Made by a program: the position numbers and the translations under genes | Source: Ketobacter sp963922875 | Lineage (GTDB): Bacteria > Pseudomonadota > Gammaproteobacteria > Pseudomonadales > Ketobacteraceae | Length of the DNA: 64,000 nucleotides | Direction: 5' to 3' | NCBI GenBank assembly: GCA_963922875.1 | Contig: CAWUJH010000002.1 | Span: 62,001-126,000, forward strand | Shown here: piece by piece, positions 18,801 through 26,574 of the stretch | How the letters are laid out: every line of letters begins with the position of its first letter | How positions within the stretch are numbered: the first letter of the stretch is position 1 | Notes under the pieces: model-generated | What the model saw: the letters and a program-made list of their open reading frames with translations, nothing else | Told to the model about the DNA's origin: nothing | Database searches by the model: none

Positions 18801-20572
18801 GAACTGGTGTTGAGCTTCCTGTGCCTGATGTCTCTGTTGACAAAGAAACTGTAGCTTTTGGTTCTGTCGAAGTTGGTACGACTAAAGATGTGGTTGTTAC
18901 TATCACTAGTTCAGGTCAAGCAGAACTGGTTGTTAGTTCTGTTTCTACTGAAGCTCCGTTCAGCGTAGTGTCTGATTGCGGAACTGAAGCTCCCGGTGAA
19001 ACTTGTACTGCTACTGTTACTTTCGAACCAACAGCAGAAGGTGCAGCATCAGGTACGTTGACTATCGCTTCTAACGCCGATGAAGTTACTGTTGATCTTA
19101 GTGGTACTGGAACATTAGCTCCAGAGCTTCCAGAAATCGAAGTTTCCCCACTAACTGTAGACTTTGATGAACTGACTGTTGGTGAATCTGCCACAGCCAC
19201 AGTTACTGTTGCTAACGTTGGTGGACTCGACTTAACCGTAAGCGATATCAGCTTCGACGGCGGTGACTTCACTGCAACTGATTGTACAACCATTGCTGGT
19301 GGTGCAACCTGTGAAGTAACCGTTACCTTCACTCCTGCAGCAGCGGGTGCTCAGTCTGCCACAATGACTATCAGCTCTAACGATGCTGATGAAGCCACTG
19401 TACCTGTAGCGGTTTCTGGTAGTGCTAAAGATGTACCTCCTGAAGCAGACATCAGTGTTGCTCCAGAAAGCGTTGATTTCGGCGACATTCTCAGTGGTGC
19501 TACTTCAGCCGCTGTGGACGTCACGGTGTCTAACGTTGGTGGTTCAGACTTGATTGTGAATGGTGCTTCTATCTCTGGTGCAAACGCCGACGCATTCACT
19601 ATCGTGAGTGATAACTGTGCGACAGTTGCAGCGGGTGGAACCTGTACTATCAGCCTGACTTACACAGCTTCTGGTGACAATGTTGCTCAAACAGCCTCTT
19701 TGGATATTACCTCCACTGATTCTGATGAAGCTACCGTAAGTGTTGATTTGAAAGGCTTCAGTAAAGTTGAAGTGGCAGATAAAGCTGAGATCACGGCTGT
19801 TGAAACCACGCTAGACTTTGGCGCAGTTGAAGTGTCTAAAGAGTTAACCGCGACGTTCAAAAACGTTGGTGAAGCTCCATTCTCAACGGCTAACATCGAA
19901 CTGACTGGTGATTCTGCCTTTACCTTGCTAAGCAATGACTGTACAACTTTGGCCTCTGGCGAGTCTTGTACTGCAACTGTAAGCTTTATGCCAACGGCTG
20001 AAGGTGCAGTAACTGCTAACTTGACTATTACTGGCACTGACGGTTCTGCAACTGTAGCCCTTACCGGTCAGTTGGCAACGGCTGTAACTGAGTTTGATGC
20101 ATCTTTCAGTGGTAAAGTCGACTTTGCTTCTGGTTTGATGATGGCGGTTCAAGGTAATCTTGCGGCCAGCATCAATGACCAAGGTGTTTTCAGCGATGCA
20201 GCACTGACTTTTGCTTCAACCAAGTTCAATGCTAGATTGGGCTTCTTGCCTATTGAAGCCAAGGTTGACCTGGTTGCCGATTCGGTAACTGGATCTTATG
20301 TTGGCGGCAGCGCCACGGTTGATACAACGGTTAGTGTTAAGTTGCCACTGATCTACGTGAAACTGTTTGGTCTGGTTAAAATCCCAGTGGGTGGTGGCGC
20401 TTCATGCGGTACTACTGATGCATCTAGCTTGTTATTGACTGGCGATGCAGCTGAGTTGAGCGGTTCGTTCACTCTGTCAAACTTCACAAATTGTGGACCT
20501 TTGACTAGTGCATTGACTCGTTCACTGTCTGGTGGAACCAACAACATCAATGTTGCTTTGACTGTCCAATAA
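15854..20572 (+). CDS. Very large secreted protein with tandem ASH-type (choice-of-anchor D) repeats
   Basis: 1572 residues. A signal peptide (RLRSVIAGAALAASSGMAMA) is followed by a beta-rich domain beginning ELDMTCPFPLVGDTDINVKG, two ASH-like repeats, and a second copy of the first domain (LDMACFFPLIDEAGIRVTGS, about residue 450). Then come seven further ASH-like repeats of about 100 residues each (about 676-1410) and a unique C-terminal domain of 150 residues. Each repeat has the F-G-x-x-x-V-G strand, T-V-x-N-x-G, and two cysteines (C-x-T-x-x-x-G-x-x-C), probably a disulfide. The duplicated domain resembles the DUF6801 family from memory. No anchor motif, PEP-CTERM or autotransporter domain is seen. 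It may be a matrix or surface protein; function unknown. A strong terminator follows. Confidence 0.85.
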   Translation: MDHKDNKFKPGRLRSVIAGAALAASSGMAMAGATSPAAFELDMTCPFPLVGDTDINVKGTASIPARIPSRGVASGVEVNVVATVPGVVTKAINLLNAPATTISEVTPSPDEVDSLGFPVELVAKSDNPLNKISGSAIANVSIIQGNGALTKINLPITLDDAFVPQDGTAMALTGAGISPNVTFLAPGEASIDITGINLSVGLNFDDGTVGPAPLDSFESVCDLTPESIAKVATCGNIAVCDLDVEHPRSLEFGFVANGSTATETASISVASAINAVSIVGDDASAFSQVNNCTNGADSCSVDVTYTPSAMGEQSAKLVLNTNVWIALNGTGVDAVEPKIEFSSSSVDFGTVQFGRQPIKFITATNNGYADATGLSFDIDSDAFEVGPAFGESSCTDLAIGESCEIKVLYNAAKPGESAVSDSATLSVLGSSVSLNGATGEVTPGTLYGLPLNLDMACFFPLIDEAGIRVTGSTNLPAVGVAGRPLDEISIEIQAVAEETIMNGGALAGLNFLAGYADAHIDMVISGVGTVPLTVPIELEYAQVPYDLEFDGILYPTYLYAATTIPVNLTFDEGEVKFNLTGITLRARGYKAPLDESFIPIFDGTPIPLPTTPASSQYNLLVDDCNSVKTISGEEAGYVSVFEGEQFKFTPFTVQTLKICSEANAESECGIIVGTDPGEIDVSPTALTFGPLDITDPASTKVVTIANTGPGVLTLNSTSVTGTSFTKQSTTCGATIAAGASCTVTVAFDPETASDFTGSLTISSDDADEGTVTVALSGKGTEEVVDPAELSVSTTALDFGTVVVGETADLTVTVSNSAASGAEALEVTGVTIGGKFTESNNCSTVVAGSSCDITVTYTPTAEEADTSTLSIATSAGNADVGLSGAGDIIEGVISAPASQAFGSQTVGASSTQIITVTNSGDGDLEITGATTAAPFAVTNNACGTVAPAGTCEITVTYTASVVGAESGSLSITSSAGDASVALTGTGVELPVPDVSVDKETVAFGSVEVGTTKDVVVTITSSGQAELVVSSVSTEAPFSVVSDCGTEAPGETCTATVTFEPTAEGAASGTLTIASNADEVTVDLSGTGTLAPELPEIEVSPLTVDFDELTVGESATATVTVANVGGLDLTVSDISFDGGDFTATDCTTIAGGATCEVTVTFTPAAAGAQSATMTISSNDADEATVPVAVSGSAKDVPPEADISVAPESVDFGDILSGATSAAVDVTVSNVGGSDLIVNGASISGANADAFTIVSDNCATVAAGGTCTISLTYTASGDNVAQTASLDITSTDSDEATVSVDLKGFSKVEVADKAEITAVETTLDFGAVEVSKELTATFKNVGEAPFSTANIELTGDSAFTLLSNDCTTLASGESCTATVSFMPTAEGAVTANLTITGTDGSATVALTGQLATAVTEFDASFSGKVDFASGLMMAVQGNLAASINDQGVFSDAALTFASTKFNARLGFLPIEAKVDLVADSVTGSYVGGSATVDTTVSVKLPLIYVKLFGLVKIPVGGGASCGTTDASSLLLTGDAAELSGSFTLSNFTNCGPLTSALTRSLSGGTNNINVALTVQ
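17882..20080 (+). repeat. Tandem array of seven ASH-type repeat units within the giant gene
   Basis: About 300-base units encode diverged copies of a roughly 100-residue beta-sandwich. Unit starts are recognisable as ALTFGPLDI, ALDFGTVVV, SQAFGSQTV, TVAFGSVEV, TVDFDELTV, SVDFGDILS and TLDFGAVEV. Copies differ clearly at DNA level, so this is an old expansion rather than a recent slippage tract. Confidence 0.8.
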
Positions 20573-20598
20573 GATAAGTAACAAAAAGGTGTTATAAG

Positions 20599-20628
20599 AA
20601 GCGCCTCCTTCGGGAGGCGCTTTTTTTT
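20599..20628 (+). terminator. Strong intrinsic terminator after the ASH-repeat gene
   Basis: AAGCGCCTCC and GGAGGCGCTT form a perfect 10-base-pair stem closed by a TTCG tetraloop, running into eight T. It lies 27 bases after the stop codon. Confidence 0.95.
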
Positions 20629-20678
20629 GGGGTAAAAATTGATATCAGATGAATATCGATTTGCGTATTTGCAGGCCG

Positions 20679-21599
20679 TTAATCAAATAGCGCGGGTAGA
20701 TCGACCGATGGCCTTACCGGAGGGAAAGTGGCAGCAATAACTTTCCATTGCGGATCCTTACAGTCCCGAGCAATGGGCCCCATATAGGGTTTGTTGTCTT
20801 CATTAAATAATGCTTTAACAATAGGAACAGGGCTGCCGCTCTGACGTTGAGTCACAATTGCCGTTTCTCCACTGGCCAATCTTATCCAGGTACCTGGTGG
20901 GTATAAGCCAATAGACTTGGCAAAATTCAATAACAATTGCTTTAGGCGGGAATCATCCTGATTGAATTGGGACAAAGCTTCTCGTGCTAATACTGGTTTA
21001 CGATACACTCTCGGATCAATACGCGCGGTGTAGACTTCACACATAGAGACTACCAAAGCCAAATCGGAAATATCGTCTCCTTTCAAACGATTTGGGTAGC
21101 CGGTGCCATCGGGTCGTTCATGATGTTGGCGGATTGCTCTGGTCAGGTGCGTATCCAGAAAACCTGCTGCCTCCATTAACTGGGCGCTTTGTAATGGGTG
21201 TTTTTCCAGTTTGGCTTTTTGCGTTTCTGTCAGTTTGCCATCCATCCTGTTCAATAAAACCTGAAACTCGTAAAACGTTATATTGCAGGTTAGTACCGCT
21301 TGTATCAGGGCGGATTCTCTAGCGCTGTCTAGGCCATGCTGCTTGGCAAACAAACGCGCAATGACAGCGCAATAAATGGGTTGCTTGAGCGGAGAGGTTT
21401 GTTTGGAGAGGTGGATGGCCGCTAGTGCTGCATCGGGTTGCGAATCGGTGATTTTGACAATACGCTCCACTAAAGCATTCATCTTTGGTTTTGCGCTCAG
21501 GTCTTTGGCTTTAATCGTTGTATAAAGATCAGACAGTGACGGTATCAGCTCGTCGAGCTGAGTAAAAGGGTCCACTTTAAGCTGTTTGGCAGCGACCAT
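20679..21599 (-). CDS. HD-GYP-like protein with degraded metal site
   Basis: 306 residues. The GYP signature of HD-GYP cyclic-di-GMP phosphodiesterases is intact (HHERPDGTGYP, residues 159-169), and K-H-P-L-Q-S-A-Q precedes it. The N-terminal metal-binding L-H-D-I-G-K is replaced by LTCNITFYEF, and the later D of I-A-D-x-F-D-A is replaced (MCEVYTARIDP). The dinuclear metal centre is therefore incomplete. It may bind rather than hydrolyse c-di-GMP, or act as a protein adaptor. The last 70 residues are a small extra domain. The gene is 33 bases downstream of the aminopeptidase gene and probably in its operon. Confidence 0.78.
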   Translation of the reverse strand: MVAAKQLKVDPFTQLDELIPSLSDLYTTIKAKDLSAKPKMNALVERIVKITDSQPDAALAAIHLSKQTSPLKQPIYCAVIARLFAKQHGLDSARESALIQAVLTCNITFYEFQVLLNRMDGKLTETQKAKLEKHPLQSAQLMEAAGFLDTHLTRAIRQHHERPDGTGYPNRLKGDDISDLALVVSMCEVYTARIDPRVYRKPVLAREALSQFNQDDSRLKQLLLNFAKSIGLYPPGTWIRLASGETAIVTQRQSGSPVPIVKALFNEDNKPYMGPIARDCKDPQWKVIAATFPPVRPSVDLPALFD

Positions 21600-21632
21600 A
21601 GTAATAGCCTTAGAAAGTCCATAATCAATACT

Positions 21633-22712
21633 TTATTGAGTATAGTCAAACTTCTCGGAGGCCCATTGGTTCAATACTTTTGTGCGGTTATCTGTATCCA
21701 GACTGGCTAGTTCTTGGCACTCCTCGATCAGCGTCGTTACGCGCTGGTTCAGCTGTTGGTAGCGGTTATGTATGGCGGGTACCCACTGATAGTAGGTAGC
21801 GATGGTGGAGATCTGCGCATTGTTTACCCCTTTCTCCATCCAGCTGTCGAAACCGCTGTAATTATCCCAGTCCTTTTTAAATTGCTGATATTGTTGATTT
21901 AATTCTTCGATTAATAGGTGTTTTAAACGTCGTTTTTCCGCCATGGGAAGATCGGCTTGGTAAACTTCCTGGCGGGCTTCTTTGTTAGCGATAATTAGCG
22001 CCATAAAGGCATTGTTGCGATCTTTAGCCTGTTGATAGGTTAGCCATTGTGATTGTAAATTATTTTGTTGTACCCAGCGTTGGAGCAGAATTTGTTCTAT
22101 AGCGGTGGCGTAACTTTCATTAAACTGACTGTCGTCTTTGACATAAAGTGTTTGGTGAGCCAGTTCGTGAAACAATAATGCGGCATTGGCCAATGGGTTA
22201 GAACTGATGAAAGTGCTGAGAATTGGATCGTCAAACCAGCCCAGCGTACTATAGGCGCTGGCACCACCCACAAAAGTATCCATTCCTTCTTTGGCCAAGA
22301 TCTGGGCCTTTGCTTGTGCTTTCTCTTTGGCAAAATAACCACGATAGCTGACACAGCCGGCAATGGGGTAACACCAGGTGTGATTCTCCATGGACAGTTC
22401 AGGGGTAGCGAAGACATTCCAGGTTACATATGGCCGGTCGAGTTCAACATAGGTTAAGTAACTCTGATTGTCTTCCAGCTCCAGTAAGCTCAGGGCAAAA
22501 GCCCGCGCCGCCAGGATATCCTTGAGAGTGGAAGTCAATTGGGTTGTGGTGTTACTGTCGTTGATGATGTCCGCAACGGGGCGGCGGGCTTGCATTAAAT
22601 CGTAGTGGCCTTTAGCTGCCTGCCAGTAATAAGGTACATCACAGGCGGTTATGCTGGTCAGTACTAGTATGCCTGCGATTAATTTATATAAAGCCTTATG
22701 ACCTGCAAACAT
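21633..22712 (-). CDS. Putative aminopeptidase lipoprotein (DUF2265/PF10023 type)
   Basis: 359 residues with a lipoprotein signal (lipobox S-I-T-A-C, then DVPYYWQAAKGHYDLM, a hallmark of this family). A zinc-protease motif is present: LLFHELAHQTLYVKDD (HExxH), followed by FNESYATAIEQ, which supplies the downstream Glu ligand. The family is annotated as a predicted aminopeptidase; no substrate is established. Placement on the outer membrane, facing the periplasm, is inferred from the lipobox. The 5' end overlaps the phosphodiesterase gene by 17 bases, so the two are coupled. Confidence 0.85.
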   Translation of the reverse strand: MFAGHKALYKLIAGILVLTSITACDVPYYWQAAKGHYDLMQARRPVADIINDSNTTTQLTSTLKDILAARAFALSLLELEDNQSYLTYVELDRPYVTWNVFATPELSMENHTWCYPIAGCVSYRGYFAKEKAQAKAQILAKEGMDTFVGGASAYSTLGWFDDPILSTFISSNPLANAALLFHELAHQTLYVKDDSQFNESYATAIEQILLQRWVQQNNLQSQWLTYQQAKDRNNAFMALIIANKEARQEVYQADLPMAEKRRLKHLLIEELNQQYQQFKKDWDNYSGFDSWMEKGVNNAQISTIATYYQWVPAIHNRYQQLNQRVTTLIEECQELASLDTDNRTKVLNQWASEKFDYTQ

Positions 22713-23421
22713 GATCTAACATTTTCTGTGGAACGTCTGTGATCAGGCTATCTACGCCCCATAAGCGCAACTCTTTAGCGCGTCGAATATCATTAACTGT
22801 CCAGCAGGAAACATGGAGCCCCATTAACTGCGCGTCGGTGAGGGTTTTGTAAGAGCAACGGTGCTGATTCAGAATTAAGTGGCTGCATTGATAAAAGTCG
22901 CACACCGCAATGGGATCGCGACAAAACTGCTGGGCGACATAGCCTCGATTGATTTGGGGTAAGTGTTGCTTGGCCAATTTAAGTAGCATTACATCACTGG
23001 AAGTGATGACGAATTCCCCTGGGTGGTTTTGATAGGGCTGCAAAATTGTTCGCAGCCCGTTCACTACTTTTTTCAGGCTTTCAGTATCGGTTGATTTCAC
23101 TTCAATTTGAATGTGCTCGAGCTCTGGCCAGTGAGCTAATACATCGGCAAAGCGGGGAACTCCGCTGGCTTTTGACCAGCCAGGAAAAGACTGGGTAGCA
23201 TTGAGCTGGGCCAGGTCAGCTGCTAACCATTGGCGCACGTTTCCGGCTCCATTACAGGTGCGGTTTAAGCTGGCGTCATGAATTACCATCAGCTCGTCAT
23301 CTTTTGATAGCTGAATATCCAGTTCAACTGAGTTGATTCCTAGACTGCGAAGATAGCTGAAACCCACTTCCGTATTTTCCGGTGCTTCACCGCGGGCACC
23401 CCGATGGCCGATTAATCTCAT
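22696..23421 (-). CDS. Glycerophosphodiester phosphodiesterase
   Basis: Hydrolyses glycerophosphodiesters to glycerol-3-phosphate and an alcohol. The 241-residue TIM-barrel protein has all catalytic elements: IGHRGARGEAPENT near the N-terminus (catalytic His, Glu, Asn), then V-E-L-D-I-Q-L and V-I-H-D (metal and second His). There is no signal peptide, so it is a cytoplasmic UgpQ-type enzyme. The 3' end overlaps the aminopeptidase gene, and its start lies 13 bases after aguB. A family member of this kind lies near the lol genes in Pseudomonas, to my recollection. Confidence 0.92.
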   Translation of the reverse strand: MRLIGHRGARGEAPENTEVGFSYLRSLGINSVELDIQLSKDDELMVIHDASLNRTCNGAGNVRQWLAADLAQLNATQSFPGWSKASGVPRFADVLAHWPELEHIQIEVKSTDTESLKKVVNGLRTILQPYQNHPGEFVITSSDVMLLKLAKQHLPQINRGYVAQQFCRDPIAVCDFYQCSHLILNQHRCSYKTLTDAQLMGLHVSCWTVNDIRRAKELRLWGVDSLITDVPQKMLDHVCRS

Positions 23422-23434
23422 CTTTGGATCACTC

Positions 23435-24346
23435 TTAATCTAGAAAACGTTGGGTGAGACCGCCATAGGCATCGATGCGTCGATCCCGAAAATAGGGCCA
23501 GATGCGGCGCAAGAATTCGGTTCGCTCCAAATTGATGTCGGCACACAGGGTTTCGGTTTCATGACTTGATGCTTGGGCCAGTATCTCACCCTGAGGGCCG
23601 CTAATAAAACTGTGTCCCCAAAACTGGATACCAGCTGTCTGGCTGGAGGGGTCCGCTTCAAATCCAATGCGGTTGGCTACCACTACGGGCAAGTGGTTGG
23701 CTACTGCATGGGAGCGCTGAATCACCTGCCAGGCATCTTGCTGGCGCTTTTGTTCCGCTTCGGTATCTCCTGGATCCCAGCCGATAGCGGTGGGATAAAA
23801 CAAGATCTCTGCGCCTGCTAGCGCCATCAAACGAGCGGCTTCCGGGTACCATTGATCCCAACATACTAAGACACCCAGTTTGCCCACGCTGGTGGTGATA
23901 GGTTTAAATTCGCCATCCCCAGGGGTGAAGTAAAATTTTTCGTAGAAGCCGGGGTCATCGGGAATATGCATTTTGCGGTAAGAGCCTGCGAGGGAACCAT
24001 CGCGATCAAACACCACAGCGGTATTGTGAAAAATACCCGGTGCTCTTTTCTCAAATAAGGAGCCAATAATAACGCACTGATGCTGTTTGGCCCATTGGCT
24101 CAGGGTTTGTGCGCTAGGCCCATCTAAGGGTTCGGCCAAATCAAACACCGAAGTGTCCGCTGTTTGACAAAAATAATGGGTACAGTGGAGTTCCTGCAGC
24201 AAAACGATATCAGGGTTGGATTGGCTAACCAGTTGCTCCAGTTGCGCTGCGGTGGTGGCCAGGCTCTGTGTTTTGTCCGGTCCGGCTGTTTGTTGAATGA
24301 GGCCAATCCGCAGTGATCTGTTGGTTGGGGTCATGGTTTGGGACAT
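23435..24346 (-). CDS. aguB: N-carbamoylputrescine amidase
   Basis: Converts N-carbamoylputrescine to putrescine, CO2 and ammonia, the last step of the agmatine route. A nitrilase-fold enzyme of 303 residues from ATG 24346. The Glu-Lys-Cys triad is visible in LLQELHCTHYF, GSYRKMHIPDDPGFYEKFYF and LGVLVCWDQWYPEAARLMAL. The segment FYEKFYFTPGD is specific to AguB within the nitrilase family. Upstream frames extend further but overlap the aguA end. The start at 24346 lies just 16 bases after the aguA stop, so the pair form an operon. Confidence 0.95.
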   Translation of the reverse strand: MSQTMTPTNRSLRIGLIQQTAGPDKTQSLATTAAQLEQLVSQSNPDIVLLQELHCTHYFCQTADTSVFDLAEPLDGPSAQTLSQWAKQHQCVIIGSLFEKRAPGIFHNTAVVFDRDGSLAGSYRKMHIPDDPGFYEKFYFTPGDGEFKPITTSVGKLGVLVCWDQWYPEAARLMALAGAEILFYPTAIGWDPGDTEAEQKRQQDAWQVIQRSHAVANHLPVVVANRIGFEADPSSQTAGIQFWGHSFISGPQGEILAQASSHETETLCADINLERTEFLRRIWPYFRDRRIDAYGGLTQRFLD

Positions 24347-24362
24347 GGTTCGACTCACAGGT

Positions 24363-25391
24363 TTAAAGGTTGAGTGTGCCTGCTGGCAATTGCATGGTGG
24401 CGCAATGAGGGCCACCGAATTGTTTGATCAAATGCTGCCCAGGTACTGCTAATATCGATTTTTCTGGAAACGCTTGCTGTAGTGTTGCCAGGGCCGGGGC
24501 GTCAGTAGGCTGGTCAAATACCGGTACAATTACAGAGTGGTTAAGGATTAAAAAGTTCACATAGCTCGCTGGTAAGCGCCCATTCTGTGGATCGTTGATG
24601 GCGGGTGGAAGTTCAACGGCAAAGGTCCGATAGGGTTCGCCATTGCGTTGCTTCAGCCCCTTAATTTCAGCCGCCATGGCTTGCAATGGTGCATAGTGCA
24701 GATCCTCTGGATTATTACAGCTGAGGTAAACAATGGTGTATGGATCAGCAAAGCGGGCAAGATTATCAATGTGGCTATCGGTATCATCCCCCACCAGACC
24801 ACCTTCCTTTAACCACAGGATTCGGTCTGCGCCCAGGTGTTCTTTTAGCTTTGCTTCCAGTTGCGTTTTGGTGCGGGTAGCGCCTCGATTGGGGTTGAGC
24901 AGGCACTGTTCTGTGGTTAGCAGTGTGCCTTGGCCATCGCTCTCGATACTGCCACCTTCCAGTTCAATATCGACGGTTTCTAATGGGGCACGCCACAGTG
25001 CCGCCAAGTGTTGATTGATTTGATTATCCAGTTGTGCCGAGTATTTATCGCCCCAGCCATTGAAACTAAAATCAAGCAGCTTTATCTCATGGCCTCGGCC
25101 AACAGTAATGGCGCCATAGTCTCGGCACCAGGTGTCATTGTAAGGGGCAATAATCAGTCGCGGTGGAATCCTGCATGCGGCGCCTAGCTGTGCGAGGATA
25201 TGTTGTTCATGAGCGGCGTCCTGACACAGAATCAAGGGCAAGACTTCCTGGCTGATGGCCGTGACCAAGGCAATGTAACTGCTTTCGATATCCTTAAGCC
25301 AGGGTGACCAGTCGGTAGACTGATGGGGCCAGGCCAACAATACAGCGCTTTGATTGTTCCATTCAGGCAGCATTTGAAAGGGTGTGGTCAT
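24363..25391 (-). CDS. aguA: Agmatine deiminase
   Basis: Hydrolyses agmatine to N-carbamoylputrescine and ammonia, feeding AguB encoded next to it. 342 residues from ATG 25391 (a TTG nine bases upstream is possible). Family motifs are MLPEWNNQSAVLLAWPH, NDTWCRDYGAI, DIELEGGSIESDGQGTLLTT, VGDDTDSHIDNLARF and the C-terminal FGGPHCATMQLPAG, which carries the catalytic Cys. Together the pair makes putrescine from arginine-derived agmatine. No aguR-like regulator is adjacent. Confidence 0.96.
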   Translation of the reverse strand: MTTPFQMLPEWNNQSAVLLAWPHQSTDWSPWLKDIESSYIALVTAISQEVLPLILCQDAAHEQHILAQLGAACRIPPRLIIAPYNDTWCRDYGAITVGRGHEIKLLDFSFNGWGDKYSAQLDNQINQHLAALWRAPLETVDIELEGGSIESDGQGTLLTTEQCLLNPNRGATRTKTQLEAKLKEHLGADRILWLKEGGLVGDDTDSHIDNLARFADPYTIVYLSCNNPEDLHYAPLQAMAAEIKGLKQRNGEPYRTFAVELPPAINDPQNGRLPASYVNFLILNHSVIVPVFDQPTDAPALATLQQAFPEKSILAVPGQHLIKQFGGPHCATMQLPAGTLNL

Positions 25392-25463
25392 GGGGTCCAA
25401 TGGTGATAGTGGGCTGACCGGCTACTTTATATTAATCCCCAGCAGCTGTTAATACTCTTTGGC

Positions 25464-25745
25464 TTATTGGGGGTGCTGGACGCTGTGAATCACGCGGTCA
25501 TTTTCAAAATAGACGGTATAGTCCCTATAAATCCAGCGTGAAATTGGTGGTTTTCCCACGGCAGGATTCATTTCGATGGGTGTTCCATACTGGCTTTCAA
25601 CTGTAATTTTGGATAGCCCGGCAACGGGCATGTCCAGGTTCGGGGACGTCATTTGCTGGCCCACGGGAGTGCGTATTTCCTCGGCCATAAGTGGGTTGCA
25701 AGGGATGAAGCAAAAAAGAACAATTAGCCCAAGTGGATATTTCAT
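25464..25745 (-). CDS. Small conserved secreted protein, function unknown
   Basis: 93 residues with a clear signal peptide (MKYPLGLIVLFCFIPCNPLMA, cut after A-E-E). The mature part is about 70 residues and contains VAGLSKITVESQYGTP, KPPISRWIYRDYTVYFEND and VIHSVQHP. This looks like a SmpA/BamE-style small fold (M-x-x-V-x-x-x-Y-G-x-P, then W-x-Y), and I recall similar short proteins annotated as hypothetical in pseudomonads. No cysteine for lipidation is placed at the cleavage site. It sits between aguA and a PilZ gene on the same strand. Confidence 0.75.
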   Translation of the reverse strand: MKYPLGLIVLFCFIPCNPLMAEEIRTPVGQQMTSPNLDMPVAGLSKITVESQYGTPIEMNPAVGKPPISRWIYRDYTVYFENDRVIHSVQHPQ

Positions 25746-25856
25746 ATACTGTCGCCCATAGATCTAATGACTGGTTACTCTTTAAAGTTATAGCACAGTT
25801 ATCGTCGGGGATGGATTTGGTCCTAGGTCTGCAGGTGGTGTCGCAAACTGCGTTAA

Positions 25857-26417
25857 TTAAGGGGTGCGAAGCCTAACCCTATCCTGGGTTTGACGGCGCC
25901 GAATATGACGCACAATTTGCTTTCGATCCTGTTCAAGTAACACGCTGAATTCTGTGCCTATGCGATAGAGCGTGGGTTGCTCATCCACCAGATCGCAGGT
26001 TTTAACGATGACAATACTGGCAATGGTGGCTAAATTGGGGAACAGTACCATCACCAAATGCATATAAGTTTCAGCTTCAATTATTTTATCGCTGTAGAAT
26101 GACACGCCACCTTCGCTGAGATTGACCGTATCTGTGGGTTTGATGTCATGATCATAGGTGACAACATAGCGTGCGATTAAATCAATTTTTTCATTCATCG
26201 AGCGCAGATAAGTACCCAGAGATCGATTAGAATCGGACACTTGGCGCAGCAGATCCCGAGTGTCATTATCCAGGGTTTGCAGTTGATTAATTAGTAAGGC
26301 GTGAGGTGGTACAGAGAACGTTTCGGCGTAGGGGTTGTCCGACAGTAGGTGCTTTTCGATCGGGCTCTTCACCAGATGAATGCGGTCTTCGATTCGGTAA
26401 AAGTCTCTGCGTTCCAT
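25857..26417 (-). CDS. PilZ-domain protein, probable c-di-GMP effector
   Basis: 186 residues. It begins MERRDFYRIEDRIHL, which holds an R-x-x-x-R motif. The D/N-x-S-x-x-G motif appears as N-L-S-E-G-G-V-S-F near residue 132, so both c-di-GMP contacts are present. The order is unusual: about 110 mostly helical residues separate the two, in the style of the PilZN-PilZ (YcgR-like) or extended PilZ proteins of pseudomonads. It lies upstream of the lol genes on the opposite strand. The effector output is not known. Confidence 0.85.
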   Translation of the reverse strand: MERRDFYRIEDRIHLVKSPIEKHLLSDNPYAETFSVPPHALLINQLQTLDNDTRDLLRQVSDSNRSLGTYLRSMNEKIDLIARYVVTYDHDIKPTDTVNLSEGGVSFYSDKIIEAETYMHLVMVLFPNLATIASIVIVKTCDLVDEQPTLYRIGTEFSVLLEQDRKQIVRHIRRRQTQDRVRLRTP

Positions 26418-26574
26418 AAAAAGTCACAGTCATAGCGTCATTTGATAGTAAAAAGTGTAACAGATATTTAAGCGAGGGTAGGTTTGTATAATAAGTATTC
26501 GTTCGGGCGTAACCCTCTGTTAGCTTGCGGTTTTTTCGTAGTATTCCACAAACCCTTATGGTTTAATGCCGATC

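Noticed and set aside
17882..20080. Possible CRISPR or recent tandem DNA repeat
   Set aside because: The periodicity is about 300 bases of diverged coding sequence; there are no short identical repeats with unique spacers.
16000..20550. Many long open frames on the minus strand opposite the ASH-repeat gene
   Set aside because: They are shadows produced by the Thr/Ser/Val-rich codon pattern of the repeats; none has a start signal or known domain.
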